Below are positions 6,920 through 14,772 of a stretch of DNA of 46,416 nt, piece after piece. The notes under the pieces are model-generated. The model searched no databases and had not been told where the DNA came from. It worked only from the letters and a program-made list of their open reading frames with translations. Made by a program: the position numbers and the translations under genes. Position 1 is the stretch's first letter. The number at the start of each line of letters is the position of its first letter. The stretch comes from Oxalobacter sp. (lineage in GTDB: Bacteria; Pseudomonadota; Gammaproteobacteria; Burkholderiales; Burkholderiaceae_D): positions 1 through 46,416 of the forward strand of contig JAHAYL010000058.1 of the NCBI GenBank assembly GCA_018384065.1, read 5' to 3'.

Positions 6920-9802
6920 ATGAAACGTATGTTGTTCAATGCAACCCAACAGGAAGAGTTGCGGGTTGCTATTGTCGACGGACAAAAACTGATTGATATC
7001 GATATTGAATCCAATGCACGTGAGCTGCATAAATCCAATATCTACAAAGCGGTAATCACCCGCATCGAACCTTCGCTCGAAGCCTGCTTCGTCAACTACA
7101 GCGAAGACCGCCATGGATTCCTCCCTTTCAAGGAAGTTGCCCGTTCCCTTTTCAAGGAAGGTGTTGATTTCCGCAGTGCCACCATCAAGGATGCCCTGAC
7201 TGAGGGACAGGAGGTCATGGTCCAGGTTGAAAAGGAAGAACGTGGCAATAAAGGCGCAGCCCTGACCACTTTCATTTCCCTGGCAGGCCGTTACCTTGTC
7301 CTGATGCCCAACAATCCACGGGGTGGTGGTGTCTCAAGGCGTGTTGAAGGTGAAGAACGCCAGGAACTTCGGGAAACCATGGAAAAACTGGATGTTCCTC
7401 CAGGTATGTCCATCATTGCCCGTACTGCCGGCATCGGCAGGACCGTTGAAGAACTGCAATGGGACCTGAATTATCTGCTCCAGTTATGGAATGCGATTGA
7501 AAGTGCCGGCTCTTCTGCACCAGGTGCTTTCCTGATTTATCACGAATCTTCACTGGTCATCCGTGCCATCAGGGATTATTTCCAGCCGGATATCGGCGAA
7601 ATCCTGATTGATACCGATGAAATCTATGAACAGGCCCGACAGTTCATGAGCTATGTCATGCCTGACATGGTCAACCGGGTCAAACGTTACCGGGATGCCG
7701 TTCCCCTCTTCTCCCGCTTCCAGATTGAACATCAGATTGAAAGCGCCTATTCCCGTGTCGTCTCGTTGCCCTCCGGTGGGTCTATCGTGATTGACCATAC
7801 TGAAGCACTTGTGGCAATCGATGTCAACTCGGCTCGTTCCACCAGAGGTACGGATATTGAGACAACAGCATTCACGACAAACTGTGAAGCTGCTGAAGAA
7901 GTTGCCCGGCAGCTGCGTCTCCGTGACTTGGGCGGGCTGATTGTCATCGACTTCATTGACATGGAGTCCTCGAAGAACCGTCGGGAAATTGAAAACCGTC
8001 TTAAAGAAGCCCTCCGGTACGACCGTGCCAGGGTCCAGATGGAAAAAATCACCCGTTTCGGCCTGATGGAACTTTCACGTCAGCGTCTGCGCCCTTCCCT
8101 GTCTGAAGGCAGCCATATCGCCTGTCCACGTTGCAACGGGACCGGCCATATCCGTGATACAGAATCCTCCGCACTGCAGGTCCTCCGGATTATCGAAGAA
8201 GAATCGATGAAGGACAGCTCCGCCGTCATCCATGTCCAGGTTCCTGTCGATGTCGCAGCCTTCCTGCTGAACGAAAAACGTGGCGAAATCATCAAGGTTG
8301 AGACACTCCATAAGGTCGAGATTGTCCTGATTCCAAACAAATACCTGGAAACGCCGCATTATCGGATTGAACGCATCAAGCATGACGACCCACGCCTTGA
8401 AATCCATCAGGTCAGCTACAGGCTGGCAGAAGAATCTGATACGGACATGGGCTTCTCCAAGCGTTTGAAAGAACCGCAGAAACCGCAGCAGGAAGCCGTT
8501 GTCAAGAATATCCCTGAAGGATTGCCTGCGCCGGTCATCAACAAAGAACCAGAGCCAGAAACCAAGCAGGAAGAAACAGGATTCTTCGGGAAACTGCTTG
8601 GACTCTTTGGCATCGGTGGTGGTTCAGCAGAACCCGTGAAGAAAGAAGAAACCCCTGAACCACAGCCTGCCAAGAACACCCGGAAGCCTAAGGGCAACGA
8701 ACGTCCACGCCGTAACCGCCGCGGTGACGGCAAAGAAGAAAAGGTAAAGGCTTCCAATCCTGTTGCTGATGCGGAAGAAACCCCGACAGGGAAACCACAG
8801 CGTCAGCGGCGGAACAAGAATGAAAAAGCTGAGCGCAGTCCAGAAGACCGCAGACAGTCCAGACCGGAGTCTGCCGGTCAGAAACAGCCTCAGCAGGATG
8901 TTCAGGAACAGGAACCGGTAAAAGCACCAGTTGAAGCGGCAGAAAGCACGGCTGTTGATACAGCGGTGCCATCACAGGATGAAAAGGCACCACACCGCCG
9001 TGACCGCAGGAACCGTTCCAGGAACCGGCGTGAAAACCTGACCGAAAATGTCCAGGAAACTGTTTCTGATACAGCTGTCGAACAGGAATCTGTTCCAGAA
9101 AATGCCGCCCAGGCTGAGCTGAATCCAGAACAGGCTGCTGTACAGGATGAAACAGGAAGGCCTCCCCGTGCCAATGGCCGCCGTTCACGGTCCAGACGTT
9201 CCCGTTTCAACCAGCAGGAATCCGCATCAACGGAGGAAACCGTTGGAACTGCCGTGCAGCCGGAACAGGCAGCTATACCTGCTGCAGCTCCTGCTGTCAG
9301 CGAAAGTGTGGTTGCAGCCCCACAGGATGAAACCGTCGAGGTTGCTGTGGCAAAACCGGAAGTGCCTGAAGAAACGGCAACTGTGTCTGCAACAGAAACA
9401 GCAGCTCCTGCCGCAGAAGAAACGGCTGTTGTTGCTGATAAAGATGTTCAACCGCTTCCAGTAGCTGAACCTGCTGAAGTTCCTGAACCGGAACCAGTTG
9501 TGGTGCAGGAAGCAGGAACGGTTGCCACAGAGGCTGTTGAGGCAGAATCATCAGCTGCTGAAGCACCTGTAGAGGAAGCCGCTCCCAAGGCGGACACCGT
9601 CACCGACTTGGATAAGATCCTTCAGGAAGCAGGTTTGACAATGGCCTCAACCAATCCTGAAAAGATGAAACAACTTCAGGCTGCGATGGCACAGGAAGAA
9701 CCAGCGCCCCGTCCTGTTCGCAGGAGACGGAAACGGGTTGTCATTGTCGATGAAGGCCCTCTCATCCAAGTGAGTACCAAACCGAGCCAGACAGAGCAGT
9801 GA
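6920..9802 (+). CDS. rne: Ribonuclease E
   Basis: A 960-residue RNase E. The N-terminal catalytic half has the S1 domain (about 38-120), the DNase I-like site with Asp301 (AIDVNSARST) and Asp344 (VIDFIDMES), and the zinc-link Cys402/Cys405 (CPRCNGTG), each two positions below the E. coli numbering. After residue 515 it is disordered. A short hydrophobic stretch, FFGKLLGLFGIGGG, resembles the membrane-targeting helix of E. coli RNase E. Several arginine-rich RNA-binding patches follow, then long Ala/Glu/Val/Pro low-complexity sequence and a conserved-looking RRRRKRVVIVDEG tail. It cleaves single-stranded RNA and would scaffold the degradosome. GGAGAG at 6907-6912 supports the start. Confidence 0.97.
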   Translation: MKRMLFNATQQEELRVAIVDGQKLIDIDIESNARELHKSNIYKAVITRIEPSLEACFVNYSEDRHGFLPFKEVARSLFKEGVDFRSATIKDALTEGQEVMVQVEKEERGNKGAALTTFISLAGRYLVLMPNNPRGGGVSRRVEGEERQELRETMEKLDVPPGMSIIARTAGIGRTVEELQWDLNYLLQLWNAIESAGSSAPGAFLIYHESSLVIRAIRDYFQPDIGEILIDTDEIYEQARQFMSYVMPDMVNRVKRYRDAVPLFSRFQIEHQIESAYSRVVSLPSGGSIVIDHTEALVAIDVNSARSTRGTDIETTAFTTNCEAAEEVARQLRLRDLGGLIVIDFIDMESSKNRREIENRLKEALRYDRARVQMEKITRFGLMELSRQRLRPSLSEGSHIACPRCNGTGHIRDTESSALQVLRIIEEESMKDSSAVIHVQVPVDVAAFLLNEKRGEIIKVETLHKVEIVLIPNKYLETPHYRIERIKHDDPRLEIHQVSYRLAEESDTDMGFSKRLKEPQKPQQEAVVKNIPEGLPAPVINKEPEPETKQEETGFFGKLLGLFGIGGGSAEPVKKEETPEPQPAKNTRKPKGNERPRRNRRGDGKEEKVKASNPVADAEETPTGKPQRQRRNKNEKAERSPEDRRQSRPESAGQKQPQQDVQEQEPVKAPVEAAESTAVDTAVPSQDEKAPHRRDRRNRSRNRRENLTENVQETVSDTAVEQESVPENAAQAELNPEQAAVQDETGRPPRANGRRSRSRRSRFNQQESASTEETVGTAVQPEQAAIPAAAPAVSESVVAAPQDETVEVAVAKPEVPEETATVSATETAAPAAEETAVVADKDVQPLPVAEPAEVPEPEPVVVQEAGTVATEAVEAESSAAEAPVEEAAPKADTVTDLDKILQEAGLTMASTNPEKMKQLQAAMAQEEPAPRPVRRRRKRVVIVDEGPLIQVSTKPSQTEQ

Positions 9803-9810
9803 TGGCCAAT

Positions 9811-9841
9811 AAAAAACCGCGTTTTCCAAACGCGGTTTTTT
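9811..9841 (+). terminator. Rho-independent terminator after rne
   Basis: A 14-base perfect stem (9811-9824 with 9828-9841) closes a 3-base loop. It begins with six A and ends with six T around an ACCGCG core. It lies 8 bases after the rne stop and could work in both directions. Confidence 0.93.
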
Positions 9842-9869
9842 AAACAGGTGTATAGGATCAGGCAACCAA

Positions 9870-10943
9870 ATGCGGAATCAAGCATCGGACAGGCTAAGAA
9901 TGGATGACAGGGAAACCTGTTCAATCCATGATGCCTTGGGCCGTCCGTTGAAAGACCTGCGTATTTCGGTGACTGACCGCTGCAATTTCCGTTGCCTTTA
10001 CTGCATGCCCAAACAGGTGTTTGGCAAGGATTTCCGGTTTATCCCACACCAGGACATGCTGTCTTTTGAAGAGATAACCCGGCTGGCGGGATGTTTTGTG
10101 GAACTGGGCATCACCAAAATCCGATTGACAGGTGGCGAACCCCTTCTCCGCCGGCATATTGAACGCCTTATCACCTATCTTGCAGCCTTGAGGACACCAG
10201 ATGGGAAACCGTTGGACTTGACATTGACCACCAACGGTTCAGTCTTGGCACAGAAAGCCCAATCCCTGTTTGATGCAGGTTTGAAGCGGATCACCGTTTC
10301 ACTGGATGCCATCGACAATGACAGTTTCATGAAGATGAATGATGTCGGTTTCCATATTGACGGCATCCTCCATGCCATTGAACAGGCTGTTCAGGTTGGA
10401 TTTTCCCCGGTCAAGGTCAATGCTGTCATCCGGAAAGGCTTCAACGAAGACCAGATCCTGCCACTTGTCCGTCATTTCCGGCATACACCGGTCATTCTCA
10501 GGTTCATCGAATATATGGATGTCGGTTCCAATATCGACTGGAACCGGGAGCAGATTGTCCCTGCTTCAAAGATTGTCGAAACCATCAACCGTTATTTTCC
10601 GATTGAGCCGCTTGAAGCCAATTACCTTGGTGAAACAGCGGAACGCTGGCGTTTTAAAGATGGTGGCGGTGAACTGGGCGTCATTTCCAGCATCACCCAG
10701 CCTTTCTGCACTGACTGCACACGGATCAGGCTTTCAACAGAAGGCAGGATTTATCCCTGCCTGTTTTCATCAGAGGGTTTTGACCTTCGGACATTACTCC
10801 GTTCAGGACAGTCTGACCAGCAGGTCACAGAGGCAATCGCAGCATACTGGCGCAACCGTTCAAACCGGTATTCCGAACTGCGTAAAGAAACCGGTCAGCA
10901 GTTGACCGAAAAGAAAATCGAGATGCATTACATCGGCGGCTGA
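9870..10943 (+). CDS. moaA: GTP 3',8-cyclase MoaA (molybdenum cofactor)
   Basis: A 357-residue radical SAM enzyme for the first step of molybdopterin synthesis, converting GTP to 3',8-cyclo-GTP. The N-terminal 4Fe-4S site is Cys38, Cys42 and Cys45 (CNFRCLYC). The C-terminal cluster site shows CTDCTRIRL followed by YPCLF, and the protein ends in the Gly-Gly tail that is essential in this family. GGEPLL is the SAM-binding motif. The start is either ATG 9870 or Met11 (ATG 9900); neither has a strong ribosome site. It is separated from rne by a terminator, so it must have its own promoter. Other moa genes are not in the window. Confidence 0.96.
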   Translation: MRNQASDRLRMDDRETCSIHDALGRPLKDLRISVTDRCNFRCLYCMPKQVFGKDFRFIPHQDMLSFEEITRLAGCFVELGITKIRLTGGEPLLRRHIERLITYLAALRTPDGKPLDLTLTTNGSVLAQKAQSLFDAGLKRITVSLDAIDNDSFMKMNDVGFHIDGILHAIEQAVQVGFSPVKVNAVIRKGFNEDQILPLVRHFRHTPVILRFIEYMDVGSNIDWNREQIVPASKIVETINRYFPIEPLEANYLGETAERWRFKDGGGELGVISSITQPFCTDCTRIRLSTEGRIYPCLFSSEGFDLRTLLRSGQSDQQVTEAIAAYWRNRSNRYSELRKETGQQLTEKKIEMHYIGG

Positions 10944-11018
10944 GTGATCCGGTCTTTCCCATGACATCGCCTGATATCCCATCATACTTGGAAAGAATAT
11001 CTGTAACCGATTTTGACG

Positions 11019-11687
11019 CTATTTCAGGTTTGGGCAGTGTTTGGTTATGTATTGCAGTACAAAATCGAAATCTTCTGTTTCCGTATATACCTGATTATGT
11101 GAAAGCAGTCCATTTACCTTGATCAGGTTGGCATGAGGGTATGCAAGCACTTTCCGAACCTTTGAAAAATCAGTGTACATTTCCGATCTTGCTGAGTTGA
11201 TGCCGACCCCCACTGTTGTGGCTTTGCGGGAAAAAAGACCTGCCAATACGGTGAGGGTGGAAACCGCCGTTGCCTTCCTTGCCTGATTAGGCATCTGCTT
11301 GTGATTGATGCCAACCTCATCCATCTCGAACAGCATACTGTATTTTCCACCCATAATTGCTGCATAGATCAGGTAGCCAAGACCGATGACCACTGTCATG
11401 CCAATCAGGAAATAGAAGAAGAATTTCAGGAATCCGATGATATTTTTTGTGCCCCAGTTGATGACATCGGCAATCATGACACAGGCAAAAACAGCAAAAA
11501 ATATGAAGAAAAAAATCTTCCATATCAGCAGGAATATTGTGGGATTCCTGTAGAGGCTCATTTCGTATGTCCAGCGGTATTTCCCATCGGCGCAGAGCAC
11601 GATGTTCTGGCTGATTTTTTCGCCTTCTGCCACCAATTGACTGATATCCTTGTTTACGGGTTTTCTGGTCACATGCGCCCTCTTCAA
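11019..11687 (-). CDS. Membrane protein of unknown function
   Basis: A 222-residue protein with two hydrophobic segments at about residues 50-72 and 85-112 (FLLIWKIFFFIFFAVFACVMI and FFFYFLIGMTVVIGLGYLIYAAI). A soluble C-terminal half follows with a beta-rich look (YSMLFEMDEVGINH, VLAYPHANLIKVNG). This resembles bacterial proteins in which two helices precede a PH-like or YcxB-like domain, but I cannot assign it firmly. It is convergent with moaA. Base composition is somewhat more AT-rich than in moaA, and an apparent copy of the moaA 3' end lies just beyond its start. Confidence 0.7.
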   Translation of the reverse strand: MKRAHVTRKPVNKDISQLVAEGEKISQNIVLCADGKYRWTYEMSLYRNPTIFLLIWKIFFFIFFAVFACVMIADVINWGTKNIIGFLKFFFYFLIGMTVVIGLGYLIYAAIMGGKYSMLFEMDEVGINHKQMPNQARKATAVSTLTVLAGLFSRKATTVGVGINSARSEMYTDFSKVRKVLAYPHANLIKVNGLLSHNQVYTETEDFDFVLQYITKHCPNLK

Positions 11688-11804
11688 CTATGGACTGTAT
11701 ATGGATGTCTACAGATTTTAACATCAGCACGATGGAATCCTGGCATTTCAGCCAAACGTACAGGGTAGCCAATCCAGAGGACTTCCTCGGCAGGACAGTG
11801 CAGA

Positions 11805-11864
11805 ACGGACCGGCTGTTGATTGGACAGAAGACAGGAATGCATTACATCGGTGACTGGAATTAA
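11805..11864 (+). pseudogene. Possible remnant copy of a moaA 3' end
   Basis: A 14-base stretch at 11838-11851, ATGCATTACATCGG, is identical to the end of moaA (10923-10936), in the codon frame that gives MHYIG. The preceding frame reads TDRLLIGQKTG, loosely matching the moaA tail [10 protein letters not shown], and the frame ends at TAA 11862-11864. No other part of a MoaA is visible upstream; the frame is broken by TAG at 11766. It may be a duplicated or decayed end of a second moaA, displaced by the membrane-protein gene at 11019-11687. Confidence 0.4.
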
Positions 11865-11895
11865 AAAAATACCTTAAAGGAATCCATCAAGTCTA

Positions 11896-11925
11896 TTGAC
11901 TGATATCTGACCAAATAGATATAAT
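11896..11925 (+). promoter_or_regulatory. Sigma70-type promoter for tRNA-Pro
   Basis: TTGACT at 11896-11901 and TATAAT at 11920-11925 are separated by 18 bases. The -10 box ends 9 bases before the first base of the tRNA, as expected for a tRNA promoter. Confidence 0.75.
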
Positions 11926-11934
11926 TATATCCTT

Positions 11935-12011
11935 CGGGGCGTAGCGCAGCCTGGTAGCGCAACTGCTTTGGGAGCAGTGGGTCGGATGTTCGAATCATCT
12001 CGCCCCGACCA
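11935..12011 (+). tRNA. tRNA-Pro(UGG)
   Basis: A 77-base cloverleaf. The acceptor arms CGGGGCG/CGCCCCG pair, the anticodon stem ACTGC/GCAGT encloses the loop TTTGGGA with anticodon TGG, and the TTCGAAT T-loop is present. CCA is encoded at 12009-12011. Confidence 0.96.
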
Positions 12012-12018
12012 TATCCAG

Positions 12019-12046
12019 AAAGGCTGTCGTCAAGACAGCCTTTTTT
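12019..12046 (+). terminator. Rho-independent terminator after tRNA-Pro
   Basis: The stem GGCTGTC (12022-12028) pairs with GACAGCC (12034-12040) over a 5-base loop, extended by AAA/TTT and followed by a run of six T. It lies between the two tRNA genes. I see no clear promoter for tRNA-Arg in the 31 bases that follow, so it may be leaky. Confidence 0.85.
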
Positions 12047-12077
12047 CATTTCCTGGAAAATTCAGCATCCCTGAACT

Positions 12078-12154
12078 CTGCCCTTAGCTCAGCTGGATAG
12101 AGCAACGGCCTTCTAAGCCGTAGGTCACAGGTTCGAATCCTGTAGGGCAGGCCA
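12078..12154 (+). tRNA. tRNA-Arg(UCU)
   Basis: A 77-base cloverleaf with acceptor arms CTGCCCT/AGGGCAG, D-stem GCTC/GAGC, and anticodon stem ACGGC/GCCGT around the loop CTTCTAA (anticodon TCT). The T-arm is ACAGG-TTCGAAT-CCTGT, and the gene ends with discriminator G and encoded CCA. It stands at the left edge of the AT-rich island, a common integration position for mobile DNA. Confidence 0.95.
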
Positions 12155-12458
12155 TAGGTCAGTAACAAGCCGTCGCATGACGGCTTAGGCTCTACGCCAT
12201 TAACGGGGGATGTGCATTCATCAGACCCGGTTAATCACACCATTCCATCCGCATTGCGCCAAGACACGCATGCGGTAATTTTCAAAATTCCTGAACCCAA
12301 ACGCTCGGCGTGAGAGCCCTGTTTTCCCTCTCTTGATCAATCATGTTCCAATCCAGCCATCCTGATCAACCTGGATTTACCAAGAATTTACATAACAAAT
12401 GAAAGTAGGTTTTACAATTCAAAACTATACTGGGTTCTGAAAAAGCGAGGCTTCCTCT
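12155..12458. promoter_or_regulatory. Left flank of the phosphate island: hairpin and phased TTTAC repeats
   Basis: No gene is visible in these 304 bases. An 8-bp perfect stem AAGCCGTC/GACGGCTT at 12167-12186 lacks a T-run, so it is at best a weak tRNA terminator. Just before the response regulator gene, TTTAC occurs at 12376-12380, 12387-12391 and 12411-12415. The first two are 11 bases apart, the repeat period of PhoB-type regulators. Because the gene is PhoB-like, autoregulation through these repeats is plausible but unproven. The last ~80 bases are strongly AT-rich. Confidence 0.35.
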
Positions 12459-13139
12459 ATGATTTATTGTGTTGAAGATGATAACGCCATTCGGGATCTC
12501 ATGATTTATACACTCAGAGCAACGGGATTTGAAGCACTAGGCTTTGAGAGCGACACTGACTTTTGGCCTGCAATAAAAATCCGAATTCCGGAACTTATCA
12601 TACTAGACGTTATGCTGCCCGGTGAAGATGGGATGTCAATTCTAAGCAAACTCCGTGCTTCATCGTTGACCTCAAATATCCCAGTAATTATGGCGACTGC
12701 AAAAGGCAGTGAATACGACAAGGTTTCCGGTCTTGATTCTGGAGCCGATGATTATCTTGTCAAACCCTTTGGGATGATGGAGATGATTTCACGCATAAAA
12801 GCAGTTCTCCGTCGAACGGTAAACAAGCGGTCCTTGATTCTGACCTGTGGTCCTATAAGCTTGGATGAGGATAAACATACTGTTTCTGTGAAGGGTGAGC
12901 TGGTTTTTCCCACATTGAAAGAATATGAACTTTTAAAAATGTTCATGGAAAATCCTGGTCAGGTTTTTACAAGACATAATATTCTCTCAAATGTCTGGGG
13001 AATGGATGCTACAGGAATAGAGACAAGAACTGTGGATGTACATGTTGGAACCCTACGTACAAAGTTAGGAGAATCTGGCGACATGATAAAGACTGTGCGC
13101 GGTGTAGGATACAAGATGAAAGAAACAAATGAGCAGTAA
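12459..13139 (+). CDS. PhoB/OmpR-family response regulator
   Basis: A 226-residue response regulator. The receiver domain (1-115) has the acidic pair Asp7/Asp8, phospho-acceptor Asp50 (LDVMLPGEDG), Thr80 and Lys102 (LVKPF). The winged-helix domain (about 130-222) has LTxxEYELL-like FPTLKEYELLKMF, RTVDVHVGTLRTKLG and RGVGYKM. GAGG at 12447-12450 supports the start. The kinase gene overlaps it by 11 bases and a Na+/phosphate transporter with a PhoU domain follows, so phosphate control is the likely role. A-T rich codons (AAA, ATA, AGA) contrast with the flanking genes and suggest transfer, perhaps from a Firmicute or spirochaete-like donor. Confidence 0.88.
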   Translation: MIYCVEDDNAIRDLMIYTLRATGFEALGFESDTDFWPAIKIRIPELIILDVMLPGEDGMSILSKLRASSLTSNIPVIMATAKGSEYDKVSGLDSGADDYLVKPFGMMEMISRIKAVLRRTVNKRSLILTCGPISLDEDKHTVSVKGELVFPTLKEYELLKMFMENPGQVFTRHNILSNVWGMDATGIETRTVDVHVGTLRTKLGESGDMIKTVRGVGYKMKETNEQ

Positions 13140-14526
13140 GATTTTCAAAGCAATCTGGACCGCTGCTATTTTAGTTTTCCTTGCATCCCTTGTTCTGATA
13201 ATGGGTATTTCATACCGTTATTTTTCTTCCCTTCAGAAAAGTCAATTAAGAAATGAAACTGAGCTCGTAGCGCAGGGGCTTATGTTATCGGGAAAAACTT
13301 ATTTTAAAGATCTAAAAACTGAAAACTACAGAATTACATGGATAGATGTAAATGGAGATGTTCTTTATGATAATGAAGTGAACTCCAAATCGATGGAAAA
13401 CCATCTTGAAAGAGATGAAGTTAAGCAGGCATTGAAAACTGGTTTTGGTGAAGCTATCCGATATTCAAATACACTTGCTGACCGACAGCTTTATGCAGCG
13501 AAGCGACTTCCTGATGGTTCCATCCTTCGTATCTCTATTGTTCAGGCCGCGGTCTGGATTCTTGTTTTTGATTTTGCGCAGCCCATTTTTTTGGTTATTT
13601 TTATTGCTCTCATCCTTTCTTTTTTTCTTGCATCACGTCTTGCAAGAAAAATTGTAAAGCCCATTAATGAAATCAACCTGAATCGTCCAGAACGTTATTA
13701 CGGAAAGGAAAACTATAAAGAAGTTGAGCCATTGCTCCATCATATATCGGCTCTGAAAAGGCGGCTGAAACGTGATCAGGAAGAAATTGAAAAAACGGCA
13801 CTAATCCGTCAGGAATTCACCGCAAATGTTTCACATGAACTGAAAACGCCATTGCATGCTATTTCTGGTTACGCAGAGCTACTGGAGAATGGACTTGCAA
13901 AAGAAAAGGATGTCAAGCCATTTGCCGGGAAGATACGTGATGAGTCGATGCGGCTGACAAAACTGGTGGAAAACATCATCAATCTGACAAATTTGGACAG
14001 TGTCGATGCGGAAATGAAATATGAGGACTGCGATTTTTATCGCATCACAGAAAATGCAGTTGACAGTCTTGAAGCTGCCGCATCGTCTATGGAAGTCAAC
14101 CTCAGTATCAAAGGCACAGAAGCTCCAATGAAGGCAAGTCCGCAGATGTTATACAGCATTGCATATAATCTCTGTGACAATGCAATCAAATATAATCATC
14201 GAGGTGGCAGTGTAAAAGTATCGGTTATGCAGAACGGAAACGATACCATACTGGTTGTTAAGGATACGGGTATTGGAATACCAGAAGAAAATCAAGGGCG
14301 TATTTTTGAGCGTTTCTATCGTGTCAATAAAAGCCGCAGTAAAGAAGTAGGCGGAACAGGGCTTGGCCTTTCGATTGTCAAGCACGCTGTCATGATTCAT
14401 AACGGAACAATCGAAGTACACAGCGACCTCGGCAAAGGAACCGAATTTATCGTAACCCTACCAAACATGCCAGAAAAACCATTTATAACTTGTCATGAAA
14501 CAAGTTCATACCCAGAAAACTTATAA
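13129..14526 (+). CDS. PhoR-like sensor histidine kinase
   Basis: A 465-residue membrane kinase. Membrane segments lie at about residues 7-28 and 140-165 and bracket an extracytoplasmic sensor region of ~110 residues. The HisKA domain has the phospho-acceptor His236 in SHELKTPLH. The ATPase domain shows the N box NLCDNAIKYNH, G1 DTGIGIP, F box FERFYRV and G2 GGTGLGLSIVKH. The start overlaps the response regulator stop. It should phosphorylate the partner regulator in response to phosphate or a related signal. The C-terminus runs ~19 residues past the usual end of the ATPase domain, and the frame stays open for 55 codons after the TAA. Confidence 0.88.
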   Translation: MSSKIFKAIWTAAILVFLASLVLIMGISYRYFSSLQKSQLRNETELVAQGLMLSGKTYFKDLKTENYRITWIDVNGDVLYDNEVNSKSMENHLERDEVKQALKTGFGEAIRYSNTLADRQLYAAKRLPDGSILRISIVQAAVWILVFDFAQPIFLVIFIALILSFFLASRLARKIVKPINEINLNRPERYYGKENYKEVEPLLHHISALKRRLKRDQEEIEKTALIRQEFTANVSHELKTPLHAISGYAELLENGLAKEKDVKPFAGKIRDESMRLTKLVENIINLTNLDSVDAEMKYEDCDFYRITENAVDSLEAAASSMEVNLSIKGTEAPMKASPQMLYSIAYNLCDNAIKYNHRGGSVKVSVMQNGNDTILVVKDTGIGIPEENQGRIFERFYRVNKSRSKEVGGTGLGLSIVKHAVMIHNGTIEVHSDLGKGTEFIVTLPNMPEKPFITCHETSSYPENL

Positions 14527-14562
14527 AAAGTTGGTTTTAACCAGCCGACTCTCGAATTTGAC

Positions 14563-14694
14563 ATGGGGTACTTTCCAGACATCGAAATAATAGACATCCT
14601 CAATCCGTTTATAGACAAAACTGCACTGAAAGAATATTGCTTGACTGACGAAATAAAAGCAGATGGAAGACATCACTCAACGAGTTTACATTGA
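14563..14694 (+). other. 43-codon open frame directly behind the kinase gene
   Basis: In the kinase frame, codons after the TAA at 14524-14526 remain open to TGA 14692-14694 (55 codons), with an in-frame ATG at 14563. The peptide from that ATG, MGYFPDIEIIDILNPFID and onward to SLH, looks protein-like but I do not recognise it. No ribosome site is clear. It could be a lost C-terminal extension of the kinase, the remnant of another gene in the island, or chance. Confidence 0.25.
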
Positions 14695-14772
14695 ATTTAC
14701 TATAACCTGATAGTAGATTTGATGTTGGATTGATATCGTGTTTCTGTTATTGAAAATAATGGAAACTAAATC

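Noticed and set aside
9147-9566. Gln/Leu-rich and Phe/Cys-rich frames within the 3' half of rne
   Set aside because: They reflect the low-complexity Ala/Glu/Val tail of RNase E read in other frames.
9842-9869. Molybdenum-cofactor riboswitch before moaA
   Set aside because: Only 28 bases separate the rne terminator from the moaA start, too short for the Moco RNA motif.
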